Assembly (NCBI RefSeq): GCF_049331405.1
Contig: NZ_CP186276.1
Coordinates: forward strand, 1-64,000
Length of the DNA stretch: 64,000 bases
Reading direction: 5' to 3'
From: PoT sp049331405
Lineage (GTDB): Bacteria; Planctomycetota; Planctomycetia; Isosphaerales; Isosphaeraceae
Under the pieces are notes generated by a model. It was not told the origin of the DNA. It saw nothing but the letters and a program-made list of their open reading frames with translations, and made no database searches. Positions within the stretch are counted from its first letter, which is position 1. Each line of letters begins with the position of its first letter. This document shows positions 47,002-54,896 of the stretch, piece by piece. A program made the position numbers and the translations under genes.

Positions 47002-48621
47002 TCAACGCGGGGGCGTGAAGGGGGAGCCGGTGCTCCCCGGGATGGGAGGGGGAGGCGCGGCGGCCGGCGCCGGAGGGGGAGCGACCCCTGCGGCGGCCTC
47101 CGTGGCCTGGAGGAGGCTCTGGATCATGCTCGGGACGCCGAGGGCCTGCATCAGGTCCGACTGGGCCTGGGTCGCGGCCCAGAGGGCGTCGAGCTGGGCA
47201 TTCTCCAGCTGGATCAGGCGCTGGCGGGCCTGCTGGACGCGGGTCAGGTCGGTCTGGGCGGCCTCGAAGAGGCGCTCCAGGCTGGCGACGTCGACGGCGA
47301 GTTCCTTGGTCAGGCCCGACGAGTTGTTGACGAGCTCGCGCGCCCCGTTCCACTTGGCGACGGCCGCCCGGACTTGCGCGACCGCCCGCTGCTGGATCTG
47401 CTGGTAGGCGACCACCGCGCGACGCTCCTCGGCCTCGCGCTGATGGACGAGCGGACGACCCGTGTTGAGGGTCGGCAGGTTGAACGCGAGGTTGAAGCCG
47501 ACGTACTGGATCCCCGCCTCATCCTGCACGTACTGGGGCCCGAAGATCGTCGTCGGGATCATGTCCCCCTTGGCCAGCTTCGTCGCCGACATCGCCCCCT
47601 CGATCGCCGCCTGGGCGACGTGGAGGTCAGGGCGACACGACAAGGCCGCCTGGATCATGGCCGGCTCGTCGAGCATGGGGATGCTGTCGATCAGGGTGAA
47701 CTCCCCCTGGGGTTCCACCTCGGCGGCCGACTCGGCGACGCCGATCTGGTTGCGGAGGTCGGTGAGGGCGACCATGTAGTCCTGCCTCGCCGCCTTGGCC
47801 AGCTGGCGGTTGGCCCGGCTCTCCACCCTCGCCAGCGAGACGTCGGCGGCGAGCGCCTGGTTCGCCTCGAGGCGACGCTCGAGCGTCTTGAGGGCGCGTT
47901 CGTTGAAGTCGGCGAGCTGTTCGGCCACGCGGAGCTTCTCGCGGCGGTAGGTCGCCGTCTGGAAGAACCGGGCGGTCTGGACGAGGACGGTCAGCTCGGC
48001 CTGGACGACCTGCCACTGGACCTGCTTGTACGCCGCCTTGGCCATGCCGTAGCGGTGGGTCGTCTGGTGCCCGAGCTCGATCGGCTGGCGGATCGCGACG
48101 AGGAGATAGCCCTGCCCCGGGTGGTAGAAGTGCCCGCCGGTGTTCCCTGCGTTGCCGCCGCCGAACGGATCTCGGGGGATCTGCGTGATCGGGCGGTAGT
48201 CGATGAAGACAGTCGGATTCAGGGTCGTCGGGAAGCGCCGGGCGACCTCGACGGCCTCGGCCGACGCCTGCGCGGGGTTCCCCTGGCGGAGGGCCACGAG
48301 GTCAGGGTTGCTGGTCAGGGCGCCGGTGAGGGCCTGCTGGAGCGAGAGCGAGAGGTTGCCGGTCGAGGCGCTCGTCGCGTCAGCCCCGGGGCCGATCGGC
48401 ATCCCCATGTCGGCGGGCGTCGCCTGGGTGCGTCGGAGCCGGGGGTCGGCCTGGGGCGTCGCCGGCTTCGGGATCCGACCCCGGGCCGAGGTCGACCCGA
48501 AGGAAGGGGCGGCGGGGGCTTGGTTGGCATGGGGGGATACGGCGGGGTTCGCCTTCGGCATGGCGATGTCCCCCGGGTCGGCCGCGAGAACCAGGGCGAG
48601 TAGGGCTATCGTCGGTTCCAT
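47002..48621 (-). CDS. TolC-family outer-membrane efflux protein
   Basis: 539 residues. A signal peptide (PTIALLALVLAADPGDIA) and a Pro/Ala-rich linker (about 20-90) precede two TolC/OEP repeats. Long helices are visible, such as VSLARVESRANRQLAKAARQ and VASLERLFEAAQTDLTRVQQ. The C-terminus is Pro/Ala-rich. It would form the outer-membrane channel for the RND pump encoded divergently from 48826. A start at GTG 48675 is possible but ATG 48621 leads directly into a signal peptide. Confidence 0.87.
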   Translation of the reverse strand: MEPTIALLALVLAADPGDIAMPKANPAVSPHANQAPAAPSFGSTSARGRIPKPATPQADPRLRRTQATPADMGMPIGPGADATSASTGNLSLSLQQALTGALTSNPDLVALRQGNPAQASAEAVEVARRFPTTLNPTVFIDYRPITQIPRDPFGGGNAGNTGGHFYHPGQGYLLVAIRQPIELGHQTTHRYGMAKAAYKQVQWQVVQAELTVLVQTARFFQTATYRREKLRVAEQLADFNERALKTLERRLEANQALAADVSLARVESRANRQLAKAARQDYMVALTDLRNQIGVAESAAEVEPQGEFTLIDSIPMLDEPAMIQAALSCRPDLHVAQAAIEGAMSATKLAKGDMIPTTIFGPQYVQDEAGIQYVGFNLAFNLPTLNTGRPLVHQREAEERRAVVAYQQIQQRAVAQVRAAVAKWNGARELVNNSSGLTKELAVDVASLERLFEAAQTDLTRVQQARQRLIQLENAQLDALWAATQAQSDLMQALGVPSMIQSLLQATEAAAGVAPPPAPAAAPPPPIPGSTGSPFTPPR

Positions 48622-48825
48622 AGGAGAAACGCATCCTGCATTTCGAAGGGACTGCAACCGTCCGTTTCCTACCACTCTTTTTCGGTCAGGTTGTTCCTTC
48701 TCAAATAGGGAGGATAGATAAGATCTATTTTAGATTGGGACACTTAACTAACAGGTTGCGAATCGTACAGCTAGTATTGGTGCGATTTCGGAGACGTCAC
48801 GCCCGTTCTCGTGCCAGGAAAACGC

Positions 48826-50085
48826 ATGGATAGGACCAGGCTCGATCGATTCCGATGGCCCGTCGCCCTGGGCATCGTCCTGACGATATCCGGATGCACG
48901 ACCAAGCCGGCCACTCCCGCGTCCAAGCCGGCGAGCCCCGCCGCCGTGGCGAAGCTACCGGGAGAATCGGACCTGGTCGTCGTCACGCTCAAGCCCGAGG
49001 CCGAAGAACGCCTGAAGATTGCCACGGCGAAGATCGAGCGCAAGCCGATCTTGCGGGTCCTGACGATGGGAGGGGATGTCATCGTCCCCCCGGGGAGGTC
49101 GTCGATCGTCTCGGCGCCGCAGACTGGGACGCTCGTCGCCGCCGAGGGGGGGGTCGAGCCCGCTCCCGGGCAAGCGGTGAAGAAGGGGCAGCCGATCTTC
49201 ACGCTCCTGCCGCTCCTCTCGGCCGACAGGGCCATCCTGAGCCCGGTCGAGCGCGTGAACTTCGAGGCGGCCAAGGCCGACGCCGAGGGCCAGCTCGAGG
49301 TGGCCCGGCCCCGGTTCGAGAACGCGAAGATGATCCTCGACCGCACCGAGAAGCTCGCCCAGACCCGCGACGTCCCCGCGTCGAACCTGGTCGACGTCCG
49401 CAACACCTACGACTCGGCGAAGGCCGCGCTCGAGGCGGCCGAGAAGCGCGTGGCGATCTTCCGCAAGACGATGGGGGATGGCTCCGAGGACGCCGGCAAG
49501 CTCGCCCCCCTGCCCCTCCGGGCGCCCGCCGACGGCGTCCTGATCAACGTGAATGTCCAGATCGGGCAGCAGGTCCCCTCCGGGAGCGTCCTGTTCGAGG
49601 TGGCCAAGCTCGACCCGATCTGCGTCAAGGTCCCTGTGTTCGTCGGCGAGGAGGAGACGATCGTCGCCGACCGAGAGGCCGCCGTCGGCGGCCTCGCCGA
49701 CGCCCCCGGGCGCCCGACCCGCCCCGCGAAGCCGATCCACACGACTCCCTCCGCGAACCCGCTGGCCACGACCGTGGACCTCTATTACGAGGTCGCCAAC
49801 CAGGACGGCCGGCTCAGGCCCGGCCAGAGGGTCGGCGTGACCCTCCCGCTGAAGGGGGAGTCGGAATCCGTCGTGGTCCCTTATGCGTCCATCCTCTACG
49901 ACCTCAACGGCGGGGCCTGGGTCTATGAGAGCCTGGGCAAACACGCATACGCCAGGCGAAGGGTCGTCGTCGATCGCGTGGTGGGCGATGAGGCCGTGCT
50001 GGCCGTCGCCCCCAAACTCGGGACGTCCGTGGTGACGGACGGCGCGGCCGAGTTGTTCGGGACGGAGTTCGCCGGCGGCAAGTGA
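48826..50085 (+). CDS. RND efflux periplasmic adaptor (membrane fusion) lipoprotein
   Basis: 419 residues. The lipobox is ISGC near residue 25. The barrel-sandwich hybrid is split by a helical hairpin (FEAAKADAEGQLEVARPRFE and ALEAAEKRVAIFRK) and resumes at LPLRAPADGVLINVNVQIGQ. Beta-barrel and membrane-proximal domains follow (LRPGQRVGVTLPL, VVPYASILYDLNGGAWVY). It would connect the RND pump to TolC. There is no obvious metal-binding Met/His motif. AGGA lies 6 nt before ATG 48826. First gene of the operon with the pump. Confidence 0.9.
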   Translation: MDRTRLDRFRWPVALGIVLTISGCTTKPATPASKPASPAAVAKLPGESDLVVVTLKPEAEERLKIATAKIERKPILRVLTMGGDVIVPPGRSSIVSAPQTGTLVAAEGGVEPAPGQAVKKGQPIFTLLPLLSADRAILSPVERVNFEAAKADAEGQLEVARPRFENAKMILDRTEKLAQTRDVPASNLVDVRNTYDSAKAALEAAEKRVAIFRKTMGDGSEDAGKLAPLPLRAPADGVLINVNVQIGQQVPSGSVLFEVAKLDPICVKVPVFVGEEETIVADREAAVGGLADAPGRPTRPAKPIHTTPSANPLATTVDLYYEVANQDGRLRPGQRVGVTLPLKGESESVVVPYASILYDLNGGAWVYESLGKHAYARRRVVVDRVVGDEAVLAVAPKLGTSVVTDGAAELFGTEFAGGK

Positions 50086-50152
50086 GGCGCGTTCCGGGTC
50101 CGGCGTCGGCTTATCGGAACCAAAGGGTCCCACCCAGACAGCAGGGGATGAC

Positions 50153-53100
50153 ATGAACTGGCTGGTGGTCACATCGCTCCGGCTCCGCGTGCTCGTGCTG
50201 GCGGCGTCGATCGTGCTCATGATCTACGGCGTGAGGGCGGCGAAGGACGCGCCCCTCGACGTCTTCCCCGAGTTCGCCCCCCCGCTCGTCGAGATCCAGA
50301 CGGAAGCCCCGGGACTCTCGACCGAGGAGGTCGAGAGCCTGGTGAGTATCCCCCTGGAGAGCTCCCTGAACGGGACGACGGGGCTGAAGACCCTGCGGTC
50401 GAAGTCGGTCCTGGGGCTCTCGTCGGTCGTCCTGATCTTCCAGGAGGGGACCGACCTCATGACCGCGCGCCAGCTCGTCAACGAGCGGCTGACGATCGCG
50501 GCGTCGAGGCTCCCCGCGGTGGTCCGGCCCCCCGTGATCCTCTCGCCGCTCTCGAGCCTGAGCCGGGTGATGAAGATCGGCGTGACCTCGAAGACGCTGA
50601 GCCAGATGGACCTCTCCGAGCTGGCGAAGTGGACGATCCGCCCGCGCCTGATGTCGATCGCGGGGGTCGCCAACGTGGCGATCTGGGGCCAGCGAGACCG
50701 GCAATTCCAGGTGCTCATCGACCCCGAGCGGCTCAGGTCGGTCGGCGTGACGCTCGACCAGGTGAACAAGGCGGTCACCGACGCCGTCGCCGTGGCCGGC
50801 GGCGGCTTCGTCGACACGCCGAACCAGCGGATCGCCGTGCGCCACCGCTCCGCGATCGAGACGCCGAGCGACCTGCGCGAGGCCGTCGTCACCTTCCGCA
50901 ACGGCGTCCCGATCCGCCTGGGCGAGCTCGCCGACGTCCGGATCGGCAGCCCTCCCCCGATCGGCGACGCCGTGATCAACAACGGCACCGGCCTGCTCCT
51001 GATCGTCGAGAAGCAGCCGCAGGGGAACTCGCTCGAGGTCACGCGCAACGTCGAGAAGGCCCTCGCGGGGCTCGACCTGAACAGCAAGGGGGTCGAGGTC
51101 GACTCCACGATCTTCAGGCCCGCGACGTTCATCGAGCGGTCGATCGCCAACCTCGGCCACGCCATGCTGGTGGGCTGCGGTCTCGTGATCGTGATCCTGG
51201 TGGCGTTCCTCTTCGACTGGAGGACGGCCCTCATCAGTCTCACGGCCATCCCGCTCTCGCTCGTGGCCGCGGGGATCGTCCTGAGGGCGGCGGGGGCGAC
51301 GATCAACACGATGGTCCTGGCCGGCCTGGTGATCGCGATGGGCGAGGTCGTCGACGACGCGATCATCGACGTCGAGAACATCGTCCGCCGGCTCCGACAG
51401 AACCGCGCCGAGGGGGGGAGGCGATCGGCCTTCGACGTCGTGCTGGCGGCGTCGCTGGAAGTCCGCAGCGCGGTGGTCTACGCCACGCTGATCGTGATCC
51501 TGGTGTTCATCCCGATCCTCTTCCTCGAAGGGCTGACCGGCTCGTTCTTCCGCCCGCTGGCGATGGCCTACATCCTGGCCATCCTGGCCTCGCTGCTGGT
51601 CGCCCTGACCGTGACGCCCGCCCTCTCCCTGATGCTCCTCCCGGGCAAGGTCGACCGGCACCGCGTCTCCCCGCTGGTCCGTATCCTCCAGGCCGCCTAC
51701 CGCGCCGTGCTGCCGCGCCTGATCCACAGGCCCTATGCGGCGGTCCTGGTGCTTTTGGCCGCGTTCGCCGGCAGCGGCTGGGCCATCGGCGGGCTGGGCG
51801 AGGAGCTCCTGCCGAACTTCAAGGAGACCGACTTCCTGATGCACTTCGTCGAGAAGCCGGGGACCTCGCTCGAGGCGATGCGGCGCATCACCGCCGACGC
51901 CAGCAAGGAGCTGATGTCGATCAAGGGGGTGAAGAACTTCGGCTCCCACATCGGCCGGGCCGAGGTGGCCGACGAGGTCGTCGGCCCCAACTTCACCGAG
52001 CTCTGGATCAGCATCGACGAGGACGTGCCCTACCAGGAGACCGTCAACAAGGTCGAGGCGGCCATCAACGGCTATCCGGGACTCACCCGAGACGTGCTGA
52101 CCTACCTGCGCGAACGCATCAAGGAAGTGCTCACGGGTGCCGGGGCGACCATCGTCGTCCGGCTCTACGGCCCCGACATCGCCGTCCTGCGCTCCAAGGC
52201 CCAGGAAGTCTACGACGCCATCCACGACATGCCGGGCGTCGCGAACCTCAAGGTCGAGCAGCAGGTCCTCGTGCCGCAGCTCGACGTCCGGATCCGGCCC
52301 GCCGCCGCGGCCAGGCTCGGCCTGCTCCCGGGGGACATCCGACGCGCGGCGACCACGCTCGTCAAGGGGCAGAAGGTCGGCGAGCTCTACGACCAGCAGA
52401 AGGTCCTGGACGTCTTCCTCTGGGGCGTCGACAAGGTCCGCCACGACCCCAACGCCCTGCGGAACCTCCCCATCGAGACGCCCAGCGGGGGCCACGTCAA
52501 GCTCGGCGAGGTCGCCGACGTCGCGATCGTGCCGGCCCCCAACGTGATCACCCACGAGAACGCCTCGCGCAAGATCGACATCCAGTGCAACGTCACGGCC
52601 GATGCCGACCTCGGCCGGGTCGCCCGCGAGATCCAGGCGAAGGTCAAAGGACTCTCGTTCGGCCGCGAATACTTCCCCGAGTTCCTCGGCGAATACGCGG
52701 CGCGAGAGGCCGCCCGACAGCGCCTGCTCATGCTCGCGGCGATCTCCCTGGTCGGCGTCCTCCTCGTGATCCATTCCGACTTCAAGACGATCCGGCTCAC
52801 GGCCCTCGTCCTCATCACCTTGCCGTTCGCCCTCATCGGCGGGGTCATGGGGGCAGTGATGGGGGGCGGCGTGCTCTCGCTCGGCTCGCTCGTGGGCTTC
52901 GTCACCGTGCTCGGGATCGCCGCCCGCAACGGGATCATGCTCGTGAGCCATTACCGGCACCTCGAGACGGAGGAAGGCATGGAGTTCGGACCGGAGCTCG
53001 TGCTCCGCGGCTCGATCGAGCGGCTCGCCCCGATCCTCATGACGGCGCTCGCCACCGGCCTCGCGCTCGTCCCCATCGCCTTCGGCGGCGACAAGCCCGG

Positions 53101-53239
53101 GCAGGAGATCGAGCACCCCATGGCCGTCGTCATCCTCGGCGGCCTGGTGACCTCGACGATCCTCAACCTCTTCCTGATGCCCTCGCTCTACCTCGCGTTC
53201 GGGCACTCTCGCGGAGGGGCGGGAGTCACGGCCGAGTAG
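50153..53239 (+). CDS. CzcA/HME-type RND efflux pump
   Basis: 1028 residues, full RND length, with 12 expected membrane helices and two large periplasmic loops. The N-terminus (LRLRVLVLAASIVLMIYGVRAAKDAPLDVFP, split by helix 1) and DVFPEFAPPLVEIQTEAPGL are typical of the CzcA/CusA heavy-metal branch. The proton-relay helix IV reads GLVIAMGEVVDDAIIDVENI, with the acidic pair in VVDDA replacing the usual VDGAVV pattern. The substrate may be a metal cation or a small molecule. It follows the adaptor by 67 nt and forms a tripartite system with the divergent TolC gene. Confidence 0.92.
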   Translation: MNWLVVTSLRLRVLVLAASIVLMIYGVRAAKDAPLDVFPEFAPPLVEIQTEAPGLSTEEVESLVSIPLESSLNGTTGLKTLRSKSVLGLSSVVLIFQEGTDLMTARQLVNERLTIAASRLPAVVRPPVILSPLSSLSRVMKIGVTSKTLSQMDLSELAKWTIRPRLMSIAGVANVAIWGQRDRQFQVLIDPERLRSVGVTLDQVNKAVTDAVAVAGGGFVDTPNQRIAVRHRSAIETPSDLREAVVTFRNGVPIRLGELADVRIGSPPPIGDAVINNGTGLLLIVEKQPQGNSLEVTRNVEKALAGLDLNSKGVEVDSTIFRPATFIERSIANLGHAMLVGCGLVIVILVAFLFDWRTALISLTAIPLSLVAAGIVLRAAGATINTMVLAGLVIAMGEVVDDAIIDVENIVRRLRQNRAEGGRRSAFDVVLAASLEVRSAVVYATLIVILVFIPILFLEGLTGSFFRPLAMAYILAILASLLVALTVTPALSLMLLPGKVDRHRVSPLVRILQAAYRAVLPRLIHRPYAAVLVLLAAFAGSGWAIGGLGEELLPNFKETDFLMHFVEKPGTSLEAMRRITADASKELMSIKGVKNFGSHIGRAEVADEVVGPNFTELWISIDEDVPYQETVNKVEAAINGYPGLTRDVLTYLRERIKEVLTGAGATIVVRLYGPDIAVLRSKAQEVYDAIHDMPGVANLKVEQQVLVPQLDVRIRPAAAARLGLLPGDIRRAATTLVKGQKVGELYDQQKVLDVFLWGVDKVRHDPNALRNLPIETPSGGHVKLGEVADVAIVPAPNVITHENASRKIDIQCNVTADADLGRVAREIQAKVKGLSFGREYFPEFLGEYAAREAARQRLLMLAAISLVGVLLVIHSDFKTIRLTALVLITLPFALIGGVMGAVMGGGVLSLGSLVGFVTVLGIAARNGIMLVSHYRHLETEEGMEFGPELVLRGSIERLAPILMTALATGLALVPIAFGGDKPGQEIEHPMAVVILGGLVTSTILNLFLMPSLYLAFGHSRGGAGVTAE

Positions 53240-53316
53240 ACGGCCGCGGCAAAACGGGGCATACTGGCCCTGTCATCAGGGATGTGATCCGGCGGCTTCA
53301 AGGGACGAAGCATCTC

Positions 53317-54255
53317 ATGCGGAAGCGCGAAGGACATCGACGGCCCGGTCCCGTCCTCGAGTTCCTGGAGGCACGTCCGCTCCTGAGCGGAAGCGTCCAG
53401 GCGCCGACGACGGCGGCCGTCGCCCTGATCGCCGGTGTCCTTCCCATCGCGTCGACGTCCTCGACAGCCCAATTCCAAAGCTCGCTGATCTCCGACCTCC
53501 GGAACGACGCCTCGACGCTCGCTTCTGAATCGGGATCGGCCGCGACCCATGACAATTCCCTGGCCGCGACCCTCGGCGACATCGAGGAAGATGTCAAGGC
53601 GCTCGAGGCCTACGAGCGCAGGCAACTCACGGCGGAGGACTCGGGGCGGAGCCTGGGTCAGGCCCCTCAGGGCGCGGGCTTCCCCTCCGGCGCCCTGTCG
53701 GAGGGCGAATCCTCCGGTGGCCATGACGACCGCGGCGGCCCCGCCGGCCGCTGGCCCACGAACCTGGGCACATCCCCGGCCGCCCCGAACACCTCCCGCA
53801 ACGCTCGCCCGCCCGGTGATGCCCAGCCCGAGGCGTCGCCCAGGTTTGCCGTCCCGAGGCTGTTCGCCAACCTTTCGAACGGACAAGATCCTCGCATCAA
53901 AGGACCTATCGAGAAAACGATTGTGGAACCTCGATGCGGCGACCCCGCGCCGGGCGGAAGGGGGGCGACTCTCCCCCTCGGCGGCGCCGGATTGATCGCC
54001 GGGGTAGCCCCTTTCGAGTGGGCCTCGCTGCGGAAGATGCTCAGGAGGCATTTCGACCCCGGCGACGCCGGCGGGATCGGGCTGCTCGAGGGGCGGGCGC
54101 CCATGCTCGCCATTCGAGTCCTGCTGTCGGCGGCCCTCCTGGAGGCCGCGAACAGGTGGAGGAGGAGGGCCGGAGGCGACCGCGCGACGCCGAGGGGCCC
54201 GGGAAATCGATCGGAGATGAGCATCCCGGGGATCCCCGGGCTCCCGCGAACTTGA
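53317..54255 (+). CDS. Secreted protein with planctomycete LExR-x-LLS sorting motif
   Basis: 312 residues. The basic N-terminus leads to PGPVLEFLEARPLLSGS (about residues 11-27), the motif that starts many exported planctomycete proteins. A coiled region (DIEEDVKALEAYERRQLTAE) follows, then a low-complexity Ser/Gly/Pro stretch and a C-terminal hydrophobic helix (PMLAIRVLLSAALLEAANR) before a basic tail. No domain recognised. It ends 14 nt before the ECF sigma factor gene, so it may be the substrate or signal of that regulatory pair. Confidence 0.65.
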   Translation: MRKREGHRRPGPVLEFLEARPLLSGSVQAPTTAAVALIAGVLPIASTSSTAQFQSSLISDLRNDASTLASESGSAATHDNSLAATLGDIEEDVKALEAYERRQLTAEDSGRSLGQAPQGAGFPSGALSEGESSGGHDDRGGPAGRWPTNLGTSPAAPNTSRNARPPGDAQPEASPRFAVPRLFANLSNGQDPRIKGPIEKTIVEPRCGDPAPGGRGATLPLGGAGLIAGVAPFEWASLRKMLRRHFDPGDAGGIGLLEGRAPMLAIRVLLSAALLEAANRWRRRAGGDRATPRGPGNRSEMSIPGIPGLPRT

Positions 54256-54269
54256 CCCACGAGACACCC

Positions 54270-54896
54270 ATGGATGAGCTCGCCTTTGATGGACTGATCG
54301 AACGCCTCAACGGCGGGGATGTCGACGCGGCCGAACGCGCCTTCCTCGCCTACGCCCCCTACCTGCGCATGGCCGTGCGGAGGCACCTGAACGGCCGCCT
54401 CCGGTCGAAGCTCGACTCGATGGACATCCTCCAATCGGTCTGGGCTGACCTGCTCGACTCCTTCCGAGATGCCCGCTGGCACTTCGACGACCGCCGGCAC
54501 CTCAAGGCGTTCCTGGTCCGGGCTGCGAAGAATCGCCTCATCGATCGGCAACGCCAGTACCGGCGGGTCCTCGGCTCCGAGCAACCCCTGGCCGGGAGCC
54601 CTTCGGCGGACGTGGAGGCGAACGACCCCAGGCCCAGCGAGGTCGCCCAGGGCCGGGAACTCTGGGAACGCATCCTCGCCCAGTGCTCGCCGCCCCATCG
54701 CGAGATCCTGAACCTCAGGAGGCAGGGCTTCTCGCTCGAAGAGATCGCGGAACGGACCGGTTTCCACAAGGGGAGCATCCGGCGGATCCTCTACGATCAG
54801 GCCAAACGGCTCGCGTCGGCGAGCCGATCGGGGCGAGACCAATTCTCCGCTCCCGACACCGGCCCCGACACCGGCCTCGGCTCGAGGTCGGGCTGA
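54270..54896 (+). CDS. ECF-type RNA polymerase sigma factor
   Basis: 208 residues. Region 2 has YLRMAVRRHLNGRLRSKLDSMDILQSVWADL (two segments) and FLVRAAKNRLIDRQRQ. Region 4 has PPHREILNLRRQGFSLEEIA and a recognition helix HKGSIRRILYDQAKRLA. The DSMDILQ/VWAD pattern is typical of planctomycete-expanded ECF groups linked to protein kinases. Its stop shares a base with the kinase start (TGATG), so the two are translationally coupled. There is no anti-sigma factor gene, so the kinase is the likely regulator. Confidence 0.9.
   Translation: MDELAFDGLIERLNGGDVDAAERAFLAYAPYLRMAVRRHLNGRLRSKLDSMDILQSVWADLLDSFRDARWHFDDRRHLKAFLVRAAKNRLIDRQRQYRRVLGSEQPLAGSPSADVEANDPRPSEVAQGRELWERILAQCSPPHREILNLRRQGFSLEEIAERTGFHKGSIRRILYDQAKRLASASRSGRDQFSAPDTGPDTGLGSRSG

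Noticed and set aside
50111..53206. 1031-codon minus-strand open frame opposite the RND pump
   Set aside because: It is Asp/Arg/His-rich shadow sequence. The plus strand has complete RND motifs.
53188..54267. Minus-strand open frame over the secreted protein gene
   Set aside because: The plus strand carries the LEFLEARPLLSG export motif and fits the operon with the sigma factor.
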